64,000 nt of DNA from Frigidibacter oleivorans (GTDB taxonomy: Bacteria; Pseudomonadota; Alphaproteobacteria; Rhodobacterales; Rhodobacteraceae), in the NCBI RefSeq assembly GCF_003993775.1, contig NZ_RJRZ01000007.1:1-64000 (forward strand). Direction: 5' to 3'. Shown here piece by piece: positions 17,014-25,073 of this stretch. The notes under the pieces are model-generated. The model did not search any database. It saw only the letters and a list, made by a program, of their open reading frames with translations, and had not been told where the DNA came from. The translations under genes were made by a program, and so were the position numbers. How positions within the stretch are numbered: the stretch's first letter is position 1; every line of letters begins with the position of its first letter.

Positions 17014-17925
17014 TCACTCCCATGGTGCCGGCTCGGCGCTGGTGACCTGCCCGAAGACCATCTCACGGTGCCATTTCAGATAGGCCGGGTGCGGATGATT
17101 GATAGGGTCGCGCGGCAGGCACAATTTCCCGCCCGGCACGATCAGCCGCCGCACGACATCCCCCGGCACCTTGTTGTGCGACACGAGGATCATGTGATCC
17201 TCGGCCACCGACAGCAGGCCGCGGTCGAACATCCAGTGCAGCGTCCCGGACAGGGCAAGGCCGTTGCGCACCGCGTCGCTGCCTTGCCGTTCGACCGGTC
17301 GGATATGTGCGGCCTGGACCTCGGGGCGGCCGCCCCCGTTGCGCAGCTGCAGGCCGGACATTGCACATCGGTAGTCATAAGCCGCGCGCACCTTGCGGCG
17401 GAAGGCGACCTCCCGGTAGGGGCGGCGCATCAGGCGCTCGATCACAGGCCGCTCGAAGGGCGCGGGCGACTCCTGAAGCGAGGGATCGTAGCGTCGGGCT
17501 TCTTGCGCCTCCAGATCGGGCGGCAGGCCCAGACTGATGATGCGGGCGAAATCGGCCTCGTCGAGCCGGCGCACTGCCGACTGCGTGAGGCCGCCGCTGA
17601 CCGGCAGCCCGTCCGGACCGGTCAGCCGCGACTCCAGCGGGCGCCCTTCGGACAGGCGCGGCACCTCGCGGTCGAAGGGCAGGAACGTCCCCGGCGCCAT
17701 CAGCGCGAGAAAGCGTCCGGGCATGTCCGGCTTCGGCACCACATCCGCAATCTGGGCTGTGGCGAAATAGCCGCGCGGGCCGGCCTTCACTGGTTCATAG
17801 TAGATGATCCAGTCGCCGATTGCCTCGCGCACGGCCGTTAGATAGGCCCTGGGAAAATCATAGACCGTCTCGGGTTCGTCTTCATAGATCGACCCGGCCT
17901 TGTGCAGCAGAACGAGCTTCGTCAT
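17014..17925 (-). CDS. HNH endonuclease with PUA/EVE-like N-terminal domain
   Basis: A 303-residue protein. The C-terminal third is an HNH_2-type nuclease: C187 in the YDYRCAMSG region, AAHIRP (H207), NGLAL (N221), LHWMFDRG (H230, D234). The N-terminal about 100 residues (DWIIYYEPVKAGPRGYFATAQI, FLPFDREVP) look like the PUA/EVE-type fold often found in modification-dependent restriction enzymes; this is from pattern only. It may therefore cut DNA bearing modified bases, but no methyltransferase or other defence gene is adjacent. The ATG at 17925 is the first start giving a complete domain. It converges on the dprE2-like gene with a six-base gap. Confidence 0.85.
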   Translation of the reverse strand: MTKLVLLHKAGSIYEDEPETVYDFPRAYLTAVREAIGDWIIYYEPVKAGPRGYFATAQIADVVPKPDMPGRFLALMAPGTFLPFDREVPRLSEGRPLESRLTGPDGLPVSGGLTQSAVRRLDEADFARIISLGLPPDLEAQEARRYDPSLQESPAPFERPVIERLMRRPYREVAFRRKVRAAYDYRCAMSGLQLRNGGGRPEVQAAHIRPVERQGSDAVRNGLALSGTLHWMFDRGLLSVAEDHMILVSHNKVPGDVVRRLIVPGGKLCLPRDPINHPHPAYLKWHREMVFGQVTSAEPAPWE

Positions 17926-17996
17926 GCGAGATAGAAAGGCTGAGCCTCGCGGCAAAAAGCAAGCCGAAAACGTCCTCCGCCCGCCTGCCCCCCGCC

Positions 17997-18794
17997 TCAG
18001 CCGTTCACCGGCGTTCCGCCGTTCGGATGGATCACCTGCCCGGTGATGTAGCTCGCATCCTCGCAGGCGAGGAACAGGAAGGCGGGCGCGACCTCGTTGG
18101 GCTGGCCGGGCCGGCCCAGGGGGGTGTCGGTGCCGAAGTCGGGCAGGTCCCCGGGTGCCATCGTCTCGGGGATCAGCGGGGTCCAGATCGGGCCGGGGGC
18201 GACGCCGTTGACCCGGATCCCGCGCGGGGCGAGGTTCGCCGCCAGCGACCGCAGCAGCCCCAGTTCCGCGCCCTTGCTGGCGCTGTAGTCGATCAGGTCC
18301 TTGTGGCCGCGATAGGCGTTGACCGAGGTGGTGCAGACGATCGACCCGCCCCGTGCCATATGCGGCAGCGCCGCCTGCACCAGCCAGAGATAGCCGAAGA
18401 CATTGGTGCGGAACAGCTGCTCGACCCCGGCCTCGTCGATCCGGGTGACATCGGGCTGGAAGGTCTGGATCGAGGCGTTGCAGACCAGCACGTCGAGGCT
18501 GCCGAACCGCTGGACGGTGGCGGCGATGGCCGCGAAGCACGAGGCGCGGTCGGCGGCGTCGAGCGGCAGGACCAGGACCTCGGCCCCCTCGGCCCGGGCC
18601 AGCGCCGCCACCTCGCGCGCCTCGGATTCGTCGCTGTGCCAGGGGATCGCCAGCCGCGCGCCTTCCCGCGCGAAAAGCTCCGCCACCGCCCGGCCGATCC
18701 CGGACGAACCGCCCGAGACGAAGGCCGTCCGCCCGGCGAGGCGGCCCGAGCCGGGATAACGTGGCGCGTGGTCGGCGGGGGCGTTGGCGTCCAT
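17997..18794 (-). CDS. SDR-family oxidoreductase, stress-associated type
   Basis: A 265-residue classical SDR. It has SGGSSGIG (27-34), a CNAS variant of the NNAG motif (105-108), S157 in TTSVNAYRG, Y170-x3-K174 in DYSASKG, and a C-terminus HPNGGTPVNG. The RVNGVAPGPIWTPLIP and PGQPNEVAPAFLFLACEDASYITGQ segments match the YhxC/YdaD/glucose-dehydrogenase-like group often induced by general or osmotic stress. The ATG at 18794 has an AAGGAG ribosome binding site eight bases ahead. It is divergent from treZ; both could respond to osmotic stress, but no shared regulatory site is evident. The physiological substrate is unknown. Confidence 0.88.
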   Translation of the reverse strand: MDANAPADHAPRYPGSGRLAGRTAFVSGGSSGIGRAVAELFAREGARLAIPWHSDESEAREVAALARAEGAEVLVLPLDAADRASCFAAIAATVQRFGSLDVLVCNASIQTFQPDVTRIDEAGVEQLFRTNVFGYLWLVQAALPHMARGGSIVCTTSVNAYRGHKDLIDYSASKGAELGLLRSLAANLAPRGIRVNGVAPGPIWTPLIPETMAPGDLPDFGTDTPLGRPGQPNEVAPAFLFLACEDASYITGQVIHPNGGTPVNG

Positions 18795-19033
18795 TCCGGG
18801 CTCCTTGCAGGTCTGTCCTGTCGGGTCTGTCTTGCGGGTTCTGGCGGGCGGCCGGCGGCGGGCCGGCGCTGCCGCGGGACCAAGTGCGGCACGCCCGGAT
18901 TGTTCCCTCGCGTCCTGCCCCTGCCGCCACGTCCGTCCGCCGCCCCGCCGCCCGTCGATGCAGCCGCGGCGATGCGGGAACCCTCGGCCCCGGCAAGGGT
19001 TTGATCCCGTGCCCCTTTCGCGGAGTTCCTCCC

Positions 19034-20857
19034 TTGCCGCACCCATCCCCCTTCGCCGCCTCCGAAGCGACGCCGTCCTCCGCTGCCCGCGCCGCCCCGG
19101 CTCTGCCCACACCTGCCTGGGGCGCGGTGCGCGAGGCGGGGCAGGACTGGCGGTTCCGCCTGTGGGCGCCCTCGGCCGAAGACGTGCAGGTCAGCCTCAA
19201 CCACCACCGCCTGACGGCCGAGCGCGAAGCGGGCGGCTGGTGGGTGGCGCGCGGTCCGGCCGAACCGGGGACGCGCTATGGCTTCGCCGTCGACGGCGCG
19301 CTGTATCCCGACCCGGCGGCGCGGGCGCAGGCGGGCGACGTGCACGGTCCCTCGCTGCTGGTCGATCCGTCGCTCTGGCACTGGAAATCCGACTGGGCGG
19401 GGCGGCCCTGGGACGAGGCGGTGATCCTGGAGCTGCATGTCGGCACCTTCACCCGCGAGGGCACCTTCGCCGCCGCCGCCCGCCGCCTGCCCGATCTGGC
19501 GCGGATGGGCATCACCGCGGTGGAGCTGATGCCAGTGGGCCAGTTCACCGGGCGGCATGGCTGGGGCTATGACGGGGTGCTGCCCTATGCGCCGCATCCG
19601 GCCTATGGCACCCCCGACCAGATGCGCGGCTTCGTCGAGGCGGCGCAGGAGCTGGGGATCATGGTGCTGCTGGACGTGGTCTACAACCATTTCGGCCCGG
19701 ACGGGGCCTATCTGCACAGCTATGCGCCGGAATTCTTCGACGGCGCCCGCCAGACGCCCTGGGGCGCGGGCATCGACTATACCCGCCGCCCGGTGCGGGA
19801 CTATTTCATCGACAACGCGCTGATGTGGCTGGTGGAGTATCGGCTGGACGGTCTGCGGCTGGATGCGGTGGACCAGATCCGCGATCCGTCGCGGCCGGAA
19901 CTGCTGGTGGAACTGGCGCAGGCGGTGCGGGCGGCGGGCTTCCCGCGGCCCATCCACCTGACGACCGAGGACAACCGCAACATCACCCGCCTGCACCGGC
20001 CCGAGGCGGGGCTGTACACGGGCGAGTGGAACGACGACTGGCACCACTGCATCCATTGCGCGCTGACGGGCGAGTCGGAAGGCTATTACCGCAGCTTCGC
20101 CGCCGATCCCGTGGCCGACCTTGCGACCGCGCTGGCGGACGGGTTCGTGGAACAGGGCCAGTCGCGCCCGGGTGCGGACGGGCCGGCCGAGCCGCGGGGC
20201 GAGCCGTCGGACCATCTGCCCTGGCAGGCCTTCGTCAACTTCAACCAGAACCACGACCAGATCGGCAACCGCGCCATGGGCGAGCGGCTGGCGGCGCTGG
20301 CCGAGGATCCGCCGCTGAAGGTGGCCCATGCGCTGCTGCTGACCGCGCCCTTCACCCCGATGCTGTTCATGGGCGAGGAGGAAGGCTGCCGCGCGCCCTT
20401 CCTGTTCTTCGCCGATTTCGTCGGCGAGCTGGCCGAGGCGCTACGAAAGGGCCGGGCCGAGGAATTCCGCGACTTCACCGCCTTCGGGGCCGAGGTGCCC
20501 GACCCGACCGAGCCCGAGACGCTGCACCTGTCGCGCCCCTATCGCGACAGCGATGAGCCGCGGGCCGGGGAATGGCGGGCGCTGACGACGCGGCTTCTGT
20601 CCTTCCGCGCCGACCGGATCGTGCCCCTGTCGAAGTCGGCCCGCGCCGGCGCGGCCGTCGCGGCGCGGACAGGCCCGCGATCCGTGCGTGCGGCCTGGCC
20701 CTTCACCGCCGGGCGGCTGACGGTCTGGGCGAGCTTCGGCGACGGCGCGCGCCCGCCCGCCGATGCCGGCCTGCCCGCGGATGCGCCCGACCTGGTGGTG
20801 GAAACCGGCGCGGCCGATCACGGCTTCGCCCTGTGGCTGGAGATTACCGATGTCTGA
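19034..20857 (+). CDS. treZ: Malto-oligosyltrehalose trehalohydrolase
   Basis: A GH13 enzyme of about 607 residues that releases trehalose from maltooligosyltrehalose (EC 3.2.1.141). It has an N-terminal RFRLWAPSAEDV beta domain, then the catalytic barrel with DVVYNHFGPDG, LRLDAVDQI (nucleophile), TTEDNRN (acid/base) and NHDQIGNR, then a C-terminal beta domain. No ATG precedes the domain in frame. TTG at 19034 follows GGAG and is the best-supported start; TTG 19001 and GTG 19127 are alternatives. The stop overlaps the treY start by eight bases, and with TreY it forms the glycogen-to-trehalose route. The debranching enzyme TreX is not nearby. Confidence 0.9.
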   Translation: MPHPSPFAASEATPSSAARAAPALPTPAWGAVREAGQDWRFRLWAPSAEDVQVSLNHHRLTAEREAGGWWVARGPAEPGTRYGFAVDGALYPDPAARAQAGDVHGPSLLVDPSLWHWKSDWAGRPWDEAVILELHVGTFTREGTFAAAARRLPDLARMGITAVELMPVGQFTGRHGWGYDGVLPYAPHPAYGTPDQMRGFVEAAQELGIMVLLDVVYNHFGPDGAYLHSYAPEFFDGARQTPWGAGIDYTRRPVRDYFIDNALMWLVEYRLDGLRLDAVDQIRDPSRPELLVELAQAVRAAGFPRPIHLTTEDNRNITRLHRPEAGLYTGEWNDDWHHCIHCALTGESEGYYRSFAADPVADLATALADGFVEQGQSRPGADGPAEPRGEPSDHLPWQAFVNFNQNHDQIGNRAMGERLAALAEDPPLKVAHALLLTAPFTPMLFMGEEEGCRAPFLFFADFVGELAEALRKGRAEEFRDFTAFGAEVPDPTEPETLHLSRPYRDSDEPRAGEWRALTTRLLSFRADRIVPLSKSARAGAAVAARTGPRSVRAAWPFTAGRLTVWASFGDGARPPADAGLPADAPDLVVETGAADHGFALWLEITDV

Positions 20858-23123
20858 CGACCCTTCGCTGCCCCCGGCCACCGCCAGCTACCGGCTACAA
20901 CTGCGCAACGGCGTGGGTTTCGCCGAGGCCGAGGCGATCCTGCCCTACCTCTCCGGCCTCGGCATCGACCGGCTGTTCCTGTCGCCGATCCAGACGGCGC
21001 GGGACGGGTCCACCCACGGCTATGACATCGCCGACCCGACGCAGATCGACCCGGTTCTCGGCGGGCGCGAGGGCTTTTCGCGGCTGGCGGCGGCGGCGAA
21101 GGCGCGGGGGATCGGGCTGATCCTCGACATCGTGCCCAATCACATGGCCTTCGACCTGAACACGCCCTGGCTCGCCGATGTGCTGCGCCACGGGCAGGAC
21201 AGCCGCTATGCCCGGCATTTCGACATCGACTGGTCCGACGCGCTGCGCCTGCCGATCCTCGCCGCCCCGCATGACGAGGTGCTGGAATCGACCGAGGCCG
21301 AGGTGGTGGCGGGGCCGGACGGTCCGGTGCTGCGGCTGGAGGGGCTGGAACTGCCGCTGGCGCCGGGCAGCGAGGAGGGCTTTCGCGCCGATCGCGCGGG
21401 CGCGCTGCAGGCGCTGGTCGAGGCGCAGCCCTGGGCGCTGCGCCACTGGAAGACGGAACGGCGGCGGCTGAGCCACCGGCGCTTTTTCAACGTGACCGAC
21501 CTGATCGGCGTCCGGGTCGAGGATCCGCAGGTCTTCGACGACACGCATGCGCTGATCTTCGAACTGGTCGCGGCGGGCGAGGTGGCGGGGCTGCGCGTCG
21601 ATCACATCGACGGGCTGGCCGACCCCGCCGCCTATCTGCGGGCGCTGAGGGCGCGGGTGGGCGACCTGCCGGTCTGGGTCGAGAAGATCCTGACCGGGGA
21701 CGAGGCGCTGCGCGACTGGCCGGTGCAGGGCACCACGGGCTATGAGGCGGCGCGGGCGCTGGCGCGGCTGTTGACCGATGCCGGCGGCCTTGCGCGGATC
21801 GAGGCGGCCTGGCGGCGCGCGACCGGCTACGAGGGCGATTTCGCGGCGACGCTGGCCCGGGCGAAGCGGGTGATGCTTGATGGCGACCTGGCGGCCGAGG
21901 TGGCGGCGCTGACCGGCATGGCGGCCACGGCGACCGGCCTGCCGGCCGAGCAGGTGAAGGCCGCGGTGCGGGCGCTGCTGATCGCCTTTCCGCGCTATCG
22001 CACCTATTTCGACGGCGGCGCTCCGCATCCCGAGGACCGGGTGCTGATGATCGAGACCGAGGCGCGCGCCACCGGCCATGCCGATGCCGGGGTGCTGGCC
22101 GCCGTGGCGCGGCTGGTCGCGGGGCCGCAGGACGACCCGATGTTCCGCACCCGGTTCCAGCAGGTCACCGGCGCCCTGACAGCCAAGTCGCATGAGGATA
22201 CCGCCGAATTCCGCTTCAACCGCTGCCTCGCCCATAACGAGGTGGGGGCCGATCCCGACGAGCCGGTCCTGACGCCCGCGGAATTCCAGCACTGGTTCCG
22301 CGACCGGATCGCCCATGCGCCGGACGCGATGGTCCTGACCTCGAGCCACGACACCAAGCGGGCCGAGGATGCGCGGATGCGGCTGGTGGCGATGACGCAT
22401 GATCCGGTCGCCTTCGCCGAACTGTGGCAGGCGGCGCAGGACCTGCCGGGGGCGGCGGATGTGCCGGTCAACATGCGCTGGTACGCGGTGCAAAGCTGGC
22501 TTGCCATCTGGGAACCGGACCGCGACGACCTTGCCGACCGTCTGGCCGCGCATCTGCAAAAGGCGCTGCGCGAGGCGAAGGAGATCACCACCCATGCCGA
22601 ACCGGACGAGGCCGCCGAGGCGCCGGTGCTGGCCTTCGGCCGCAGGATGGCGGATCGCTGGGCGCGGCCGCCCGCGCCGGCGGACCGGCTGATCGCGGTC
22701 GGCGCGCATCTGTCGATGGCGCATCTGGCGCTGCGGCTGATGCTGCCGGGCCTGCCCGACATCTATCAGGGCGGCGAGGACGCAGCCTTCCACCTGACCG
22801 ATCCCGACAACCGCCTGCCCGTCGATTTCGCGCGGCTGGCGGAGGAGGGGCCGGCAAGCGAGCTGGGACGGGCCAAGACCGCGCTGATCCGGCGGATGCT
22901 GGCGTTGCGGGCGGCAGAGCCGCGGCTGTTCCGCTCGGGCGAGGCGGCGATGGGCGGCAGCCTTGCCGAGGGGCTGTGGCTGGAACGCTCGCTGGGGGGG
23001 CGCCGGCTGCGGCTGCAGATCGCGCCCCCGGCGCGCAGCGACGGCCGGCCCGGCGCGGGGCTGGAGATCGCGGCAACCGGGATGGTGGAGCCGTCGCTGC
23101 GCCCGGCGGTGCCCACGACCTGA
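20850..23123 (+). CDS. treY: Malto-oligosyltrehalose synthase
   Basis: A 757-residue GH13 family protein (EC 5.4.99.15) that rearranges the terminal alpha-1,4 bond of maltodextrins to alpha-1,1. Family features are TASYRLQLRNG at the N-terminus, SPIQTARDGSTHGYD, LILDIVPNHMA, the catalytic LRVDHIDGL and VEKIL, TSSHDTKRAED, and LPDIYQGGE near the C-terminus. The length is normal. It is translationally coupled to treZ (ATG inside the treZ 3' end). Trehalose made this way serves as an osmoprotectant or reserve. Confidence 0.95.
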   Translation: MSDDPSLPPATASYRLQLRNGVGFAEAEAILPYLSGLGIDRLFLSPIQTARDGSTHGYDIADPTQIDPVLGGREGFSRLAAAAKARGIGLILDIVPNHMAFDLNTPWLADVLRHGQDSRYARHFDIDWSDALRLPILAAPHDEVLESTEAEVVAGPDGPVLRLEGLELPLAPGSEEGFRADRAGALQALVEAQPWALRHWKTERRRLSHRRFFNVTDLIGVRVEDPQVFDDTHALIFELVAAGEVAGLRVDHIDGLADPAAYLRALRARVGDLPVWVEKILTGDEALRDWPVQGTTGYEAARALARLLTDAGGLARIEAAWRRATGYEGDFAATLARAKRVMLDGDLAAEVAALTGMAATATGLPAEQVKAAVRALLIAFPRYRTYFDGGAPHPEDRVLMIETEARATGHADAGVLAAVARLVAGPQDDPMFRTRFQQVTGALTAKSHEDTAEFRFNRCLAHNEVGADPDEPVLTPAEFQHWFRDRIAHAPDAMVLTSSHDTKRAEDARMRLVAMTHDPVAFAELWQAAQDLPGAADVPVNMRWYAVQSWLAIWEPDRDDLADRLAAHLQKALREAKEITTHAEPDEAAEAPVLAFGRRMADRWARPPAPADRLIAVGAHLSMAHLALRLMLPGLPDIYQGGEDAAFHLTDPDNRLPVDFARLAEEGPASELGRAKTALIRRMLALRAAEPRLFRSGEAAMGGSLAEGLWLERSLGGRRLRLQIAPPARSDGRPGAGLEIAATGMVEPSLRPAVPTT

Positions 23124-23162
23124 CCCGGTCGCCGCACCGCCGGCCGCACCCCCGGCCGCATC

Positions 23163-24383
23163 TCAGGCCGCGCGTTCGGCCAGCCGCGCCTCGGCAAAGC
23201 GGCGCAGGCGGGTGACGGCCTCGGCCACGGCCTCATCCGGGATGGTCATCGCCACCCGCAGATGCCCCGCCGCCGGTGCGCCGAAACTTTCGCCGGGCAT
23301 CACCGCGATCCGCTCCTCCTCCAGCAGGCGGGCGGCGAAGGTGTCGCCGCTGAGGCCGGTGGCGCGGATGTCGAGCATTACATACATCGCGCCCTCGGCC
23401 GGGATCGCGCGGATCGCGGGCGAGCCCTCGACCAGCCGCAACGCAATGTCGCGGCGGCGGCGGAAGGGGGCGCCGACCCGTTCCTCGAAGTCGGGCCCGA
23501 GGCCGAGCGCGAAGATCGACGCCGCCTGGATATAGGGCACGACGCCATAGGTGGTGACGGTGGCCAGCGCCTCGACCGCGCGGGCGATCTCGACCGGGGC
23601 CACGATCCAGCCGAGCCGCGAGCCGGTCATCGCATGGCTTTTCGACATCGAGCCGATGACGACGGTGCGGTCGGTGAGGCCGGGCAGGGCGCGCGGGCTC
23701 AGGTGCCGACCCTGCCAGACCTGGGTGTCGTAGACCTCGTCCGAGATCAGCCACAGCCCCGCCTCGCGTACCGCGCCGCCGATGCCTTCCAGCGTGCCGG
23801 GGGCATAGACGACGCCGGTGGGATTGTTGGGGGTGTTGATCAGCAGCGTCCGCGCCCGGGGGCCGGCGGCGGCGAGGATCGCGTCGGGCTGCGGCTGGAA
23901 GGCCTGGGACGAGCGGGTGGGCACTGCCACCGCCTCGGCCCCGCCGGCGCGGATCGTGCCGGGATAGGTCGGATAGAAGGGCGCGCAGTAGATCCCGGCA
24001 TTGCCCGGGTCGAGCAGCGCCATATGCGCCGCAAAGAGCGCGGCCTGTCCGCCCGCCGTCACCACCACATTCTCGGGCCGCGTCGCCACGCCGGTCCGCG
24101 CCGTCACCCGGTCGGCGATGGCGCGGCGCAGTTCGGGCAGGCCGGGGCCGAAGGTATAGCCGGTCAGCCCGCCCTTCGCGGCCCGGTCCATCGCGTCGAG
24201 GATCGCGGGATCGGTCTTCACGTCATGTTCGCCGATGGTCAGGTTCAGCACCGGCACCCCCGCCGCCTCCAGATCGCGGGTGCGGTAGTAGATCGCCCAG
24301 CCATCGCCGCCCCCGCCCGACAGGCGGCCGATGCGGTCGGCGATGCGGGGGGCGGTCGGGAGGGTCCGGGGGGTGGCGGTCAT
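23163..24383 (-). CDS. Class I/II PLP-dependent aminotransferase
   Basis: A 406-residue fold-type I aminotransferase with NTPNNPTG (183-190), SDEVY (214-218), the PLP lysine K248 in GSMSKSHAMTG, R256 in GSRLGW, and a C-terminal arginine region (HLRVAMTIP). It transfers an amino group between an amino acid and a 2-oxo acid. Related entries are usually annotated as aspartate or arginine:pyruvate aminotransferases, but specificity cannot be decided from these motifs. It stands alone, convergent to treY and 89 bases upstream (in its own direction) of the end of the MmcQ-like gene. Confidence 0.9.
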   Translation of the reverse strand: MTATPRTLPTAPRIADRIGRLSGGGGDGWAIYYRTRDLEAAGVPVLNLTIGEHDVKTDPAILDAMDRAAKGGLTGYTFGPGLPELRRAIADRVTARTGVATRPENVVVTAGGQAALFAAHMALLDPGNAGIYCAPFYPTYPGTIRAGGAEAVAVPTRSSQAFQPQPDAILAAAGPRARTLLINTPNNPTGVVYAPGTLEGIGGAVREAGLWLISDEVYDTQVWQGRHLSPRALPGLTDRTVVIGSMSKSHAMTGSRLGWIVAPVEIARAVEALATVTTYGVVPYIQAASIFALGLGPDFEERVGAPFRRRRDIALRLVEGSPAIRAIPAEGAMYVMLDIRATGLSGDTFAARLLEEERIAVMPGESFGAPAAGHLRVAMTIPDEAVAEAVTRLRRFAEARLAERAA

Positions 24384-24472
24384 GGGTCGCTCCTGTCCGT
24401 TTGCCGCAGGGAAGCGGGAACGGGCGGCGGGGGCAAGGGCGGCGATGTGACGGGCACAATCCCGGACCCGCT

Positions 24473-24841
24473 TCAGTCGAAGGCCGCGAGCCCCGCCTGC
24501 ACCTTCTTCGGCAGTCCCGCGCGGATGATCCGGTAAGAGGCGGCGAGGCGGTGGCGCAACTCGTCCTCCGCGGTGCCCGCCGGCAGATGCACCCAGGACC
24601 GGTGGAAATAGGGGGCGCGGACGGCCAGCCCCATGTCGATCAGATGCGCCGCCGTCTCGGCGCTGTCGGTCTTGACGGACACGCCGGTCTGCACCGCGCC
24701 GACGCTGGCGAACATCTTGCCCCCGACCTTCCAGGCGTCATGGCCGCCGCCCCAGGGGTCCGAGACCTCGGCCCCCGGAAAGGTGGCGCAGATCGCGTTG
24801 ACGATGGGGCGCAGGTCGTCGGGATGCGGGTCGCGGGTCAT
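24473..24841 (-). CDS. MmcQ/YjbR family protein
   Basis: A 122-residue protein of the MmcQ/YjbR (CyaY-like fold) family, with DPWGGGHDAWKVGGKMFA, then the basic RAPYFHRSWVHLP and a C-terminal SYRIIRAGLPKK. Members are often labelled DNA-binding, but their role is unclear. The ATG at 24841 starts the conserved domain; a 13-residue upstream extension is not family-like. It is divergent from the cysS leader promoter, so its own promoter must lie in 24842-24920. Confidence 0.85.
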   Translation of the reverse strand: MTRDPHPDDLRPIVNAICATFPGAEVSDPWGGGHDAWKVGGKMFASVGAVQTGVSVKTDSAETAAHLIDMGLAVRAPYFHRSWVHLPAGTAEDELRHRLAASYRIIRAGLPKKVQAGLAAFD

Positions 24842-24885
24842 GGCGGCAGTCTGGCCCGCCGCCCGCCTTGGCGCAAGCAAGAGGC

Positions 24886-24914
24886 TTGGCAGCCGGGCCG
24901 CGCCGCGCTATGCC
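24886..24914 (+). promoter_or_regulatory. Predicted promoter of the cysS leader transcript
   Basis: TTGGCA (24886-24891, five of six matches to the -35 consensus) and TATGCC (24909-24914, three of six to the -10) are separated by exactly 17 bases. The expected transcription start falls at about 24921, on the A of a short ORF's ATG, so the message would be leaderless. Prediction from spacing and consensus only. Confidence 0.45.
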
Positions 24915-24920
24915 CTGCCC

Positions 24921-24968
24921 ATGGAACCGCGCCAGCGCATCGCCCGCATCTGCTGCATTACCGGCTGA
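24921..24968 (+). CDS. Putative cysteine leader peptide upstream of cysS
   Basis: A 15-codon ORF encoding MEPRQRIARICCITG, with consecutive TGC codons 11 and 12 (24951-24956) four codons before the stop. It lies 105 bases upstream of cysS and ends immediately before a hairpin. Tandem cysteine codons just upstream of a hairpin and a cysteinyl-tRNA synthetase gene are the layout of an amino-acid attenuator. There is no ribosome binding site, but the predicted transcript begins at its ATG, and leaderless leader peptides are known in Alphaproteobacteria. Inference; no conservation data are available here. Confidence 0.5.
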   Translation: MEPRQRIARICCITG

Positions 24969-24983
24969 CCCGCCTTTGGCGGG
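24969..24983 (+). promoter_or_regulatory. Hairpin after the cysS leader peptide, alternative anti-SD
   Basis: CCCGCC-TTT-GGCGGG forms a 6-bp hairpin directly after the leader stop. Its segment CCCGCCTTTGGC can also pair with GCCAAGGAGGG (25060-25070), which contains the cysS ribosome binding site, with one mismatch and one bulge. The two structures exclude each other. A ribosome halted at the Cys codons would cover the 5' edge of this segment. Confidence 0.5.
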
Positions 24984-25073
24984 CGTCAGGCGGTGCGTCC
25001 GGTATCCACGCCATCGACCCGACCCCCGCGACAGGCGCAGGCCGCGAGCAGCCCGCGAGGCCAAGGAGGGATC

